DNA of 22,941 nt from Pseudoluteimonas sp044226035 (GTDB lineage Bacteria; Pseudomonadota; Gammaproteobacteria; Xanthomonadales; Xanthomonadaceae), in contig JBGAHT010000047.1 in NCBI GenBank assembly GCA_044226035.1, positions 1-22,941 on the forward strand, given 5' to 3'. Both the position numbers and the translations under genes were made by a program. Positions 1 to 7,214 of this stretch are shown in pieces. The notes under the pieces were generated by a model. The model was not told where the DNA came from. It ran no database searches and saw only the letters and a list, made by a program, of their open reading frames with translations. Numbering within the stretch: the stretch's first letter is position 1; each line of letters starts with the position of its first letter.

Positions 1-2898
1 CTTGCCGAAGCGCAGGCGCGCGATGCCCTGCGGCCAGGCGTCGCCGATGCGGCCGTGCAGGCGCAGCCCGTCGATGTCGACTTCGACCGGCAACGACGCG
101 GATTCGGCGTCGCGGCGCCAGTGCGCGAACGCATCGGCATACGGCCGCACTTCGCGCACGATCGCGGCCAGGGCGCGCCGCCCGGCCGCGCCCGATGGCA
201 ACAGCGCGCGCGCGCGCAGCGATGCTTGCAGCGAAGCTTCGTCGTCGCCGGCGAGCAGCGCATCGAACGCCGCGCGCTGCAAGCGGTTGCGTTGCAGGCC
301 ATGGCCCGGCGCCTGCAGCGGTTCGATGTCCTCGCCGGCGTCCTCGATCTCCGCCAGGCGGATGTCCAGGCGCTGGCGCAGGAACTGCCCGGCCGGATCG
401 AGCAGGAACCGGCGCAAGGCATCGAGCGACAGTTCGCCTTCCGCATCGCGCGGCGCCGGCAGCGCGTTCGCCGCCGGCATCCATGGCGGCAGCGCGGCGC
501 GCGCGCCGGACAGGCGCCCGGCGGCGGGATGCCACGACCCGCGATAGGTGAACACGCGCGGATCGGGCGTGCCGTCCTCGTCGCTGCCGCCGAACGCCTG
601 CGGCGAGAACGGCTGCAGCGGATGCCGCAGCACCAGCTCGTCTTCGGCGCGTTCGGGTCGCGCGTGGTACGCGCCCGCCGCCGCGAGCAGTTCGCCGACC
701 AGCGCGGACGGTTCGCGCACGCTGCCGTCGCGCGGATCGGCGCCGAGCCAGCTGAGGTAGAACACGTCCTGCGCGGCCGAGAACAGTTGCAGGAACAGGT
801 AGCGGTCGTCGTCGCGGGTGGAACGGTCGCCCGCACGGCGCTGCCCGTTGCCGAGTTCGGCGACGAGGCGGTTGAGGCCGGCGGCCGGGTCGCGGCGCGG
901 GTAGTCGCCGTCGTTCATGCCGAGCAGGCAGATGGCGCGGAACGGCAGCAGGCGCATCGGCACCATGCGCGCGAAGCTCACCCCGCCGGTGAGCAGCGGC
1001 GCGCGCACGTCGGCCTCGGCGAGCACGCCGGCGAAATGCGCGCGCACCGCCTCGACCGGCACCGGCGCGTCGAAACCGGCGCGCGCGGCGGCGTTGGCGA
1101 ACGCGTCGATCAGCGCGCGCAGGCGTTCCAGCGCGCGTTGCCCGGAGGCGCTGGCCGGCGGCGTCGGCAGCAGCGCGTCCAGCATGCGCAACAGCGATTC
1201 GCGCCACTGCGCCGGCGGCATCGCGGCGCCGAACCGGCGTTCGCGCCGCGCCAGTTCGCGCAGCAGGCGCAGCAGCCGGTCGAGCGCGTCGAGCGCGCCG
1301 CCTTCCAGCCGCGGCCACGGCGCGACCGCGCCGATCGCCGCGTCGTCGCCGCTGGCGTGGCCGAGCAGCAGGCGATCGAGCGCGAACTGCCAGGTGTAGG
1401 CGTCGTCCTCGGGCGCGCCGCTGCGCGCGCGGTGCGCGGCATCCAGGCCCCAGCGCGCGCCGGCGTCGTGCAGCCAGCCGTGCAGGCGTTCGAAATCGTC
1501 GGCGTCGAGGCCGGCGGCCTCGGCCAGCGGCGGGCTGGCGAGCAGGTCGAGGATCTCCTCCAGGCCGAAGCGCGACACCGGCAGCGCGAGCAGGCGCAGG
1601 AACACCTCGGCCAGCGCTTCGCCGGCGAGCGGGCTGGCGTCGGCGAGCGCGTACGGGATCGCCTGCCCGGAAGCCGCGTCGGCCTGGTCGCCGAACACCG
1701 CGTCGAGGTAGGGCGCGTACAGGTCGATGTCCGGCGCCAGCACCGCGATCTCGCGCGGCTGCAGCGGCGGGTCGAAGCGTTCGTCCTCCAGCAGCGCGCG
1801 CAGGCGGTCGTGCAGCACCTGCAGCTCGCGCAGGCGGGTGTGGCAGGCGTGGAACTGCAGGCTGGGATCGGCGCGTTCGACCGCGGCGCGGCGCGCGCCC
1901 GAAGCCTCGCCGCGGCGATGGAACAGGTCGGCCCGCATCCGCTGCAGCAGGCTGTCGCGCAGCGCGCCTTGCGCCCGCTCCGGATCGACGTAGGCGGCGA
2001 TCTCGCCGGACGGATGCACGACCTCGTAACCGCCGAGCAGGGCCATGAAGTCCTTGCCGGCCGCGCCCCAGTCGCGCAGCAGCGGGTTGTCGCGCGCCTC
2101 GTCGGCGAAGGGATCCTCGCCCGCGCGCAGGCGCGCGCCCAGCGTGCGCAGGTCGCCCCAGTATTCCTTCGTCGGCGTCGGCAGGTAGAAGTGCAGCGTG
2201 CCGACGCGCGACTGGCTGGCGATCACCCGCAGGACATCCGGCGACACGTTGAGCGTGGCGAAGGCGAACAGCCGCGGCGGCAAGCCGGACGGGCGCGCGT
2301 CGCCGTCGACGAAGCGCGCGAGGTAGTCCTGGATGCGGCGCGCGCGATGCGCGCGGCCGGCGGCGACCGCGCGCCACAGGATCGCCTGCGGGTCGTCGCG
2401 ATCGGCGCCGTCGTCCCAGCGCAGCAGCCAGTCGCGGCGCCAGGCCGAGTATTTTTCGAACACCGCGGCCAGTTCGCCGGCCAGCGCCCACGCCTTCGCC
2501 GCGTCGTCGTCGGCCAGGTAGGCGGCGTATTTCGCCATCGCCGGCAACGCCCGCAGCTTCGGGTCGGAGAGCGCGGCGTACAGGCGCCAGTGCAGGCTTT
2601 CGACATCCAGGTCGTCGCCGGGCTTGCCGGGCGCCTGCCCCGGGCCGGGATTGGCGTCCAGCGCGCGCGCGACGAATTCGCCGGGGGTGAGGAACTCGAG
2701 GTTGGCGGCGACGCCGTGGCGTTGCGCCAGCGTCGCCTGCAGCCAGCGCCGCATCGCCGCCTGCGGGATGAGGATGGTGTCCGGCGCCAGCAGCGCCTGC
2801 CCGGGCGCGGGTTCGCGCAATGCCTCCGCCAGCAGTTCCGCCAGCACGTCGAGCGCATTCGAGTGGTAGAGGCGGAAGTCGCCCGGCGTTCCCTGCAT
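1..2898 (-). CDS. recC: RecC, exodeoxyribonuclease V gamma subunit (C-terminus cut by window edge)
   Basis: RecC is the chi-recognising subunit of the RecBCD helicase-nuclease, which processes double-strand ends for recombination. The frame is open from the ATG at 2898 through base 1, giving 966 codons. The family is usually about 1100-1150 residues, so roughly 150 C-terminal residues lie outside. The N-terminus reads FRLYHSNALDVLAELLA, a typical RecC opening. A segment near residues 650-670 contains MVPMRLLPFRAICLLGMNDG, and RDDDRYLFL follows near residue 695; both closely match E. coli RecC. Residues near the left edge (LHGRIGDAWPQGIARLRFGK) are still in frame. recB and recD probably follow to the left, but this cannot be seen. 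The gene is divergent from mlaF. The start is chosen because the family homology begins a few residues after it. Confidence 0.95.
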   Translation of the reverse strand, partial: MQGTPGDFRLYHSNALDVLAELLAEALREPAPGQALLAPDTILIPQAAMRRWLQATLAQRHGVAANLEFLTPGEFVARALDANPGPGQAPGKPGDDLDVESLHWRLYAALSDPKLRALPAMAKYAAYLADDDAAKAWALAGELAAVFEKYSAWRRDWLLRWDDGADRDDPQAILWRAVAAGRAHRARRIQDYLARFVDGDARPSGLPPRLFAFATLNVSPDVLRVIASQSRVGTLHFYLPTPTKEYWGDLRTLGARLRAGEDPFADEARDNPLLRDWGAAGKDFMALLGGYEVVHPSGEIAAYVDPERAQGALRDSLLQRMRADLFHRRGEASGARRAAVERADPSLQFHACHTRLRELQVLHDRLRALLEDERFDPPLQPREIAVLAPDIDLYAPYLDAVFGDQADAASGQAIPYALADASPLAGEALAEVFLRLLALPVSRFGLEEILDLLASPPLAEAAGLDADDFERLHGWLHDAGARWGLDAAHRARSGAPEDDAYTWQFALDRLLLGHASGDDAAIGAVAPWPRLEGGALDALDRLLRLLRELARRERRFGAAMPPAQWRESLLRMLDALLPTPPASASGQRALERLRALIDAFANAAARAGFDAPVPVEAVRAHFAGVLAEADVRAPLLTGGVSFARMVPMRLLPFRAICLLGMNDGDYPRRDPAAGLNRLVAELGNGQRRAGDRSTRDDDRYLFLQLFSAAQDVFYLSWLGADPRDGSVREPSALVGELLAAAGAYHARPERAEDELVLRHPLQPFSPQAFGGSDEDGTPDPRVFTYRGSWHPAAGRLSGARAALPPWMPAANALPAPRDAEGELSLDALRRFLLDPAGQFLRQRLDIRLAEIEDAGEDIEPLQAPGHGLQRNRLQRAAFDALLAGDDEASLQASLRARALLPSGAAGRRALAAIVREVRPYADAFAHWRRDAESASLPVEVDIDGLRLHGRIGDAWPQGIARLRFGK

Positions 2899-3037
2899 CC
2901 GGCCATGATGCCGGAGCCCCGTCGCGCGCGGCGAGACCGCCGCGGATGCGACAATGGCGTCGACTCCGGCCGCATTCAGCCGGCGATGGCGACACTGCGC
3001 CCGCGTTCCGCCACGATGGCGTGGCCGACCCCACACG
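2899..3037. promoter_or_regulatory. Divergent recC / mlaF intergenic region with candidate mlaF promoter
   Basis: This 139-base gap separates the divergent recC and mlaF starts and should hold both promoters. A GACAAT hexamer at 2950-2955 is a plausible -10 for mlaF and would give a leader of about 75 bases. No convincing -35 is visible. No -10 for recC could be picked out. An in-frame upstream ATG at 2954 would extend MlaF by 28 residues, but these do not resemble the family. Confidence 0.3.
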
Positions 3038-3829
3038 ATGAGCGACGACATCCCCACTCCCGCCGTGCGCCTGCGCGACGTTCGCCTCGAACGCGGCGGC
3101 CGCGTCGTGCTCGACCACATCGACCTCGATGCGCCGCGCGGCGGCATCGTCGCGGTGCTCGGGCCTTCGGGCAGCGGCAAGTCCACGCTGCTGGCCGCGC
3201 TCACCGGCGAACTGGCGCCGGCGTCGGGCACGGTCGAAGTGCTCGGCCGGCCGGTGCCGACGCGCGCGCGCGAACTGCTGGAACTGCGCAAGCACGTGGG
3301 CGTGCTGCTGCAGGGCAATGGCCTGCTCACCGACCTCACCGCCGCCGAGAACGTGGCGCTGCCGCTGCGCGCGCACGCGCGCCTGCCGCGGCCGGTGCTC
3401 GATCGCCTGGTGGCGATGAAGCTCGGCGCGGTCGGCCTGCACGCCGCCGCCGGCCTGTATCCGCGCGAACTCTCCGGCGGCATGGCGCGGCGCGTGGCGC
3501 TGGCGCGCGCGCTGGCCCTCGACCCGCCCTTGATGATCTACGACGAACCGTTGACCGGGCTCGACCCGATCGCCGCGGGCGTGATCATGCGCCTGATCGC
3601 GCGGCTCAACGCGGCGCTGGGCATGACCAGCATCATCGTCAGCCACCACGTGCACGAAACCCTGCCGATCAGCGACCGCGCCATCGTGATCGCCAACGGC
3701 GGCATCGTGTTCTCCGGCACGCCGGCCGAACTCGAGCGCAGCGAGGATCCCCTGATCCGCCAGTTCCTCGCCGGCAGCCCGGACGGCCCGATCAAGTTCG
3801 ACGGCGCCTTCGGCGCGGAGGCCGCGTGA
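3038..3829 (+). CDS. mlaF: MlaF, ATPase of the Mla phospholipid-transport ABC complex
   Basis: This is the cytoplasmic ATP-binding subunit of the MlaFEDB inner-membrane complex, which moves phospholipids between the inner membrane and periplasmic MlaC. The protein is 263 residues, the usual family length. Visible ABC motifs are Walker A GPSGSGKST (42-50), the Q-loop glutamine in LLQGNGLL (Q92), signature LSGGM (145-149), Walker B LMIYDEP (165-171) and the H-loop in VSHHV (201-205). The start at 3038 (MSDDIPTPAV) matches the family; no strong Shine-Dalgarno is visible. The stop codon overlaps the mlaE start (TGATG), so the two are translationally coupled. Confidence 0.95.
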   Translation: MSDDIPTPAVRLRDVRLERGGRVVLDHIDLDAPRGGIVAVLGPSGSGKSTLLAALTGELAPASGTVEVLGRPVPTRARELLELRKHVGVLLQGNGLLTDLTAAENVALPLRAHARLPRPVLDRLVAMKLGAVGLHAAAGLYPRELSGGMARRVALARALALDPPLMIYDEPLTGLDPIAAGVIMRLIARLNAALGMTSIIVSHHVHETLPISDRAIVIANGGIVFSGTPAELERSEDPLIRQFLAGSPDGPIKFDGAFGAEAA

Positions 3830-4578
3830 TGCCGTTCGTCGCCGCCACCCGCTCGCTCGGCCGCGCCGGCCTGTTCTCGCTGTCGGTGCTGCGCGCGTCG
3901 AAGCCGACCGCGGATTTCCTCGCCGAACTGGTGCGCGAGATCTACAAGATCGGCGCGCGGAGCCTGCCGATCATCGCGGTCGGCGGCGCCTTCGTCGGCC
4001 TGTCGGTCACGCTGCTGGGCTATCGCGCGCTCGATACCTACGGCGCGTCGAACCAGATCAGCGCGCTGGTCGGGCTCGGCCTGTACCGCGAACTGGCGCC
4101 GGTGCTGACCGCGCTGCTGTTCATCGGCCGCGCCGGCAGTTCCATCGCCGCCGAGCTCGGGCTGATGCGCGCCACCGACCAGATCACCGCGCTCGGGCTG
4201 ATGGCGATCGACCCGGTGGCGAAGGCGGTGGCGCCGCGCTTCTGGGCGGCGATCGTCTGCGTGCCGCTGCTCGTCGCGTTCTTCTGCACCTTCGCGATCT
4301 GCGCGAGCTGGTTCGAGGCGGTGCGGGTGATCGGCCTCGACGGCGGCGCGTTCTGGCAGGTGATGAAGGACGCGGTCGACTTCGACAAGGATTTCGTCTT
4401 CGCCTTCGTCAAGGCGGCGGTGTTCGGCGGCACCGCGGCGCTGGTCGCGGCCTACGTCGGCTTCCACGCCGAACCGACCATCGAGGGCACCTCGGTCGCG
4501 ACCACGCGCGCGGTGGTGAACGCCTCGCTGCTGGTGCTGATGTTCAACTTCGTGCTGTCCGCGTTTTTGTTCCGCTAG
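3829..4578 (+). CDS. mlaE: MlaE, permease of the Mla phospholipid-transport complex
   Basis: This is the integral membrane permease subunit of MlaFEDB, 249 residues. An N-terminal amphipathic segment (about 1-45) precedes several hydrophobic segments. Typical family stretches are SLPIIAVGGAFVGLSVTLLG, LYRELAPVLTALLFIGRAGS and AAELGLMRATDQITALGLM; the last contains the conserved E-x-G-x-M-R-x-T-x-Q-I-x-A-L core that contacts MlaF. The start ATG at 3829 overlaps the mlaF stop by one base. The next operon gene, mlaD, begins 128 bases later, beyond an inverted repeat. All other mla genes here are closely packed. Confidence 0.95.
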   Translation: MPFVAATRSLGRAGLFSLSVLRASKPTADFLAELVREIYKIGARSLPIIAVGGAFVGLSVTLLGYRALDTYGASNQISALVGLGLYRELAPVLTALLFIGRAGSSIAAELGLMRATDQITALGLMAIDPVAKAVAPRFWAAIVCVPLLVAFFCTFAICASWFEAVRVIGLDGGAFWQVMKDAVDFDKDFVFAFVKAAVFGGTAALVAAYVGFHAEPTIEGTSVATTRAVVNASLLVLMFNFVLSAFLFR

Positions 4579-4603
4579 TCGAATCGGATCCAACATGCGA
4601 GAC

Positions 4604-4686
4604 GTCATCCTGAGCGCAGCGAAGGACCTGTTTTTCAATCGTCCCGGGGCGAACAACAGCAGATCCTTCGCTGCGCTCAGGAAGAC
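4604..4686. repeat. Dispersed-type inverted repeat (REP/MITE-like) inside the mla operon
   Basis: Two arms are exact reverse complements over 18 bases: CCTGAGCGCAGCGAAGGA at 4609-4626 and its complement at 4664-4681. Weaker similarity extends outward to 4604 and 4686 and inward for about 8 bases. The arms flank a 37-base spacer, so the transcript could fold a long hairpin between mlaE and mlaD. I recognise the arm as close to a 'GTCATCCTGAGCGAAGCGAAGGATCT' repeat seen in many unrelated bacterial genomes. It often gives spurious peptides such as 'SFAALRMT' or 'LRCAQDD', and both appear here in minus-strand frames. No transposase, target duplication or gene lies within it. Confidence 0.8.
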
Positions 4687-4706
4687 AACATAGAAGAGGA
4701 AACACC

Positions 4707-5231
4707 ATGTCCCTCCGTGGCCCACGTCTCGAATTCGCGGTCGGCGCCTTCCTGCTGCTGGCGCTGGCCTCGCTGCTGGTGCTCGCGCTCGCCTCGACCA
4801 ACGGCCGCTTCCAGCTCGGCGGCGGCGGCAGCTATCCGCTGAAGGCGCGCTTCACCAACATCGGCCAGCTGCGGCTGGCGGCGCCGGTGAAGATCGGCGG
4901 GGTCACCATCGGCCGGGTGGCGAAGATTGACCTCGACCCGGTGAAGCTCGATTCGGTGCTGACCCTGGACATCGACCAGCGCTACAAGGACCTGCCGGCC
5001 GATACCTCGGCGGGCATCCTCACCGCCGGGCTGCTGGGCGAAAGCTTCGTCGGGCTGTCGCCGGGCGGCGACCCGGAAGCGCTCAAGCCGGGCGACGAGA
5101 TCGCCTACACCACGCCCTCGGTGGACCTGATCCAGATGGTCGGCAAGTACATGTTCAGCGGGGGAGGTTCATCCTCCGCGCCCGCAAGCCCCGCTCCCGC
5201 CCCCACCACCCCGGATTCCACGCCGCAATGA
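4707..5231 (+). CDS. mlaD: MlaD, MCE-domain substrate-binding subunit
   Basis: MlaD is the periplasmic, membrane-anchored MCE protein that forms the hexameric lipid channel of the Mla complex. The protein is 174 residues: a short cytoplasmic start, one transmembrane segment (about 10-30), a single MCE domain (about 43-118; YPLKARFTNIGQLRLAAPVK, then VTIGRV), a hydrophobic pore-helix region (SVDLIQMVGKYMF) and a Ser/Ala/Pro-rich tail (about 152-174). A good Shine-Dalgarno AGAGGA (4695-4700) lies 6 bases before the ATG, which fits independent initiation after the repeat. The stop overlaps the mlaC start (ATGA). Confidence 0.95.
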   Translation: MSLRGPRLEFAVGAFLLLALASLLVLALASTNGRFQLGGGGSYPLKARFTNIGQLRLAAPVKIGGVTIGRVAKIDLDPVKLDSVLTLDIDQRYKDLPADTSAGILTAGLLGESFVGLSPGGDPEALKPGDEIAYTTPSVDLIQMVGKYMFSGGGSSSAPASPAPAPTTPDSTPQ

Positions 5232-5872
5232 AAGCCGTCCTGACCGCCCTCGCCCTCGCCTGCGCCGCCCTGGCCGTGCCGGCCGTCGCGCCGGTGCACG
5301 CCGCCCCGGCCGCCGCCACGCTGCCGGCGCCTTCGCGCATGGTGCTGGACAACAGCACCCGCGTGATCGCCGCGCTGGAAAAGCGCCGCCCCGAGTTCAA
5401 CCGCAACCCGGCCGCGCTGCGCAGCTTCATTTCCAGCGAGTTCAGCCAGATGTTCGACAAGGACTACGCCGCGCGCCAGGTGCTGGGCCGCCACGCGCGC
5501 GGCGCCACCGACGCCGACGTGGCCAACTTCGCCGACGCGCTCACCAACAACCTGATGCAGCGCTACGGCTCCTCGTTGCTCGCGTTCAACACCCGGCTCA
5601 CCCCGCGGGTGAAGTCGCAGAGCGACCTGCCGCGCGGGCTGGGCGTGAAGGTGTCCAGCGAGCTGGTGCGCAGCGGCGGCGAACCGATCCCGATCGACTA
5701 CCTGATGCGCCAGTCCGGCGGCAGCTGGAAGGTGTTCGACGTGATCGTGGAGGGCGTGTCGTTCGTGCAGGTCTTCCGCGCCCAGTTCGACGCCGAGCTG
5801 CAGAACAAGACCATCGCCCAGGTCGCGCAGGAACTGCGCAACGGTTCGTTGCAGGCCGATGCGGGCCACTGA
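5228..5872 (+). CDS. mlaC: MlaC, periplasmic phospholipid-binding shuttle
   Basis: MlaC carries phospholipid between outer-membrane MlaA and inner-membrane MlaFEDB. The protein is 214 residues, close to E. coli MlaC. An N-terminal Sec signal peptide (about 1-25, cleavage near VHA-AP) is followed by the MlaC/Ttg2D fold. Recognisable parts are RRPEFNRNPAALRSFISSEF, FDKDYAARQVLGRHARGAT and the C-terminal WKVFDVIVEGVSFVQVFRAQ. It starts inside the mlaD stop (ATGA) and its last 14 bases overlap mlaB, so the three genes are tightly coupled. Confidence 0.95.
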   Translation: MKAVLTALALACAALAVPAVAPVHAAPAAATLPAPSRMVLDNSTRVIAALEKRRPEFNRNPAALRSFISSEFSQMFDKDYAARQVLGRHARGATDADVANFADALTNNLMQRYGSSLLAFNTRLTPRVKSQSDLPRGLGVKVSSELVRSGGEPIPIDYLMRQSGGSWKVFDVIVEGVSFVQVFRAQFDAELQNKTIAQVAQELRNGSLQADAGH

Positions 5873-6152
5873 CGCGGGCGCGCGCGTCGTCCGCGAGGGC
5901 GAGGCGCTGCGCTTCCACGGGCCGGTACTGCGCGAACACGTCGCCACGCTGTGGCTGGCCGCGATCCCGCTGCTGGCCGGCGCGCGCACGCTCGACCTCG
6001 CCGGCGTGGACGCGCTCGACAGCGCCGGGCTGGCGCTGTTCGGCGAACTGATGCAGCGCAACGCCACGCTGCGGCTGGCCGCGGCCCCGGACGATTTCGA
6101 CGCCTTGCGCCAGGCCTACCGGCTGGACGCGCGCCTGCAGCCGCAGGCCTGA
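5859..6152 (+). CDS. mlaB: MlaB, STAS-domain regulatory subunit of the Mla complex
   Basis: MlaB is a small cytoplasmic STAS-domain protein that binds MlaF and is needed for complex assembly and activity. The protein is 97 residues and consists of the STAS domain only. The segment RTLDLAGVDALDSAGLAL (43-60) is the conserved STAS switch region; Ser55 aligns with the functionally important Thr of E. coli MlaB. The start at 5859 overlaps mlaC by 14 bases in another frame. Sequence identity to characterised MlaB is modest, but position and the STAS core make the call secure. Confidence 0.88.
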   Translation: MRATDAGARVVREGEALRFHGPVLREHVATLWLAAIPLLAGARTLDLAGVDALDSAGLALFGELMQRNATLRLAAAPDDFDALRQAYRLDARLQPQA

Positions 6153-6173
6153 CGAGCGCCGCGCGCCAGCGGT

Positions 6174-6185
6174 TAGACTGACGCC
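6174..6185 (+). promoter_or_regulatory. Candidate -10 element for mlaA, predicting a leaderless or near-leaderless transcript
   Basis: TAGACT at 6174-6179 is followed by exactly 6 bases before the ATG of mlaA. If used as a -10, transcription would start at or next to the A of the start codon. The only -35-like match (CTGACG, 6149-6154) has a long 19-base spacer. The same arrangement occurs before rmuC and phhA. mlaA may therefore have its own promoter in addition to operon read-through. Confidence 0.4.
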
Positions 6186-7211
6186 ATGCGCCCCCACGCA
6201 TCCCCCTTCCGCTTCCTCGCGGCGGCGTTCCTCGTCGCCATGCTCGGCGCCTGCGCCAGCGCGGGCGGAGCGACCGCAACCGACGCGACACCGACGCCGG
6301 TCGTGGTTCCCGCGCCCGATGTCGGTACGCCCGCGACCGTGGGCCTCGCCGACGCTGCGTCCACGCCGGTGGTGGCGAACGACACGGCGAACGCAACCGC
6401 AACGCCGACCGCCGCCGCGAACGACGACGCCACCACGCAGGCCGAAGACGACTACGCCGCGATCTACGGCGACAGCACGGACGCGCCTTCGGCGAATGGC
6501 CGCGACCCGGCCGATCCGTGGGAACCCTTCAACCGCCGCGTGCACCATTTCAACAACGGCGTGGACCGCTACATCGCCAAGCCGCTGGCGCGCGGCTACA
6601 TGGCCATCGCCCCGCCGCCGGTGCGGCTGGGCATCGGCAATTTCTTCTCCAACCTCGGCCAGCCGGTGAGCGCGCTCAACGCGCTTCTGCAGGGCCGGCC
6701 GAAGCAGGCCGGGCAATCGCTGGCGCGGTTCACGGTCAACTTCACCTTCGGCGTGCTCGGCTTCTTCGACCCGGCCACCCGCATCGGCATCCCCAACCGC
6801 AGCGAGGATTTCGGGCAGACGCTCGCGCGCTGGGGCTGGAAGCGTTCGCGCTACCTCGAACTGCCGCTGCTCGGCCCGCGCACGCTGCGCGACGCGCTCG
6901 GCAACGCGGTCGAGGCGCCGCTGTCGCCGCTGCAGCAGATCGAGGAAGACCGCGTGCGCGTGTTCCTGCAGGGCCTGCAGCTGGTCGACCTGCGCACCAA
7001 CCTGTTCGCCGCCGACAGCTTCCGCGACGGCGCCTACGACGATTACCGCCTGACCCGCGACGCGTGGCTGCAGCGCCGCAATTACCAGATCGATAGCAAC
7101 GGCAAGGCCGCGGACGATGCGCTGCCGTCGTACCTGCTGGACGAATCGGCCGCACCCGATCCGGGCGCGAACCCGCCGCAAGGCGCGCCCGCGCCGCAGC
7201 CGGCGCACTGA
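6186..7211 (+). CDS. mlaA: MlaA (VacJ), outer-membrane phospholipid-removal lipoprotein
   Basis: MlaA extracts mislocalised phospholipids from the outer leaflet of the outer membrane and hands them to MlaC. The 341-residue protein begins with a lipoprotein signal peptide and lipobox MLGAC (lipidated Cys23). A low-complexity Ala/Thr/Asp/Pro linker follows (about 24-105), then the MlaA domain (about 108-306) starting DPADPWEPFNRRVHHFNNGV and including IGNFFSNLGQPVSALNALLQ and GFFDPATRIGIP. The Pro/Ala-rich tail is about 35 residues. The family is commonly 230-270 residues, so the linker and tail are extra. It lies 33 bases after mlaB, making a contiguous six-gene set, and converges with rmuC 3 bases away. 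Confidence 0.95.
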   Translation: MRPHASPFRFLAAAFLVAMLGACASAGGATATDATPTPVVVPAPDVGTPATVGLADAASTPVVANDTANATATPTAAANDDATTQAEDDYAAIYGDSTDAPSANGRDPADPWEPFNRRVHHFNNGVDRYIAKPLARGYMAIAPPPVRLGIGNFFSNLGQPVSALNALLQGRPKQAGQSLARFTVNFTFGVLGFFDPATRIGIPNRSEDFGQTLARWGWKRSRYLELPLLGPRTLRDALGNAVEAPLSPLQQIEEDRVRVFLQGLQLVDLRTNLFAADSFRDGAYDDYRLTRDAWLQRRNYQIDSNGKAADDALPSYLLDESAAPDPGANPPQGAPAPQPAH

Positions 7212-7214
7212 GCC

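Noticed and set aside
195..220. Runs of alternating GC such as at 205-215 and near 8991-9000
   Set aside because: They lie in coding sequence and are expected from Arg/Ala codon choice at this G+C; no repeat expansion or Z-DNA role can be argued.
55..3828. A very long plus-strand open frame opposite recC that runs on into mlaE
   Set aside because: It is antisense to recC, rich in Arg/Ala/Gln/His with no recognisable domain, and arises because stop codons are rare in GC-rich frames. Only its last part (from 3829) is a real gene, mlaE.
4544..4801. A minus-strand small open frame over the mlaE-mlaD gap
   Set aside because: Its peptide (with PERSEGS and LRCAQDD) is the typical spurious translation of this dispersed repeat, and it overlaps mlaD.
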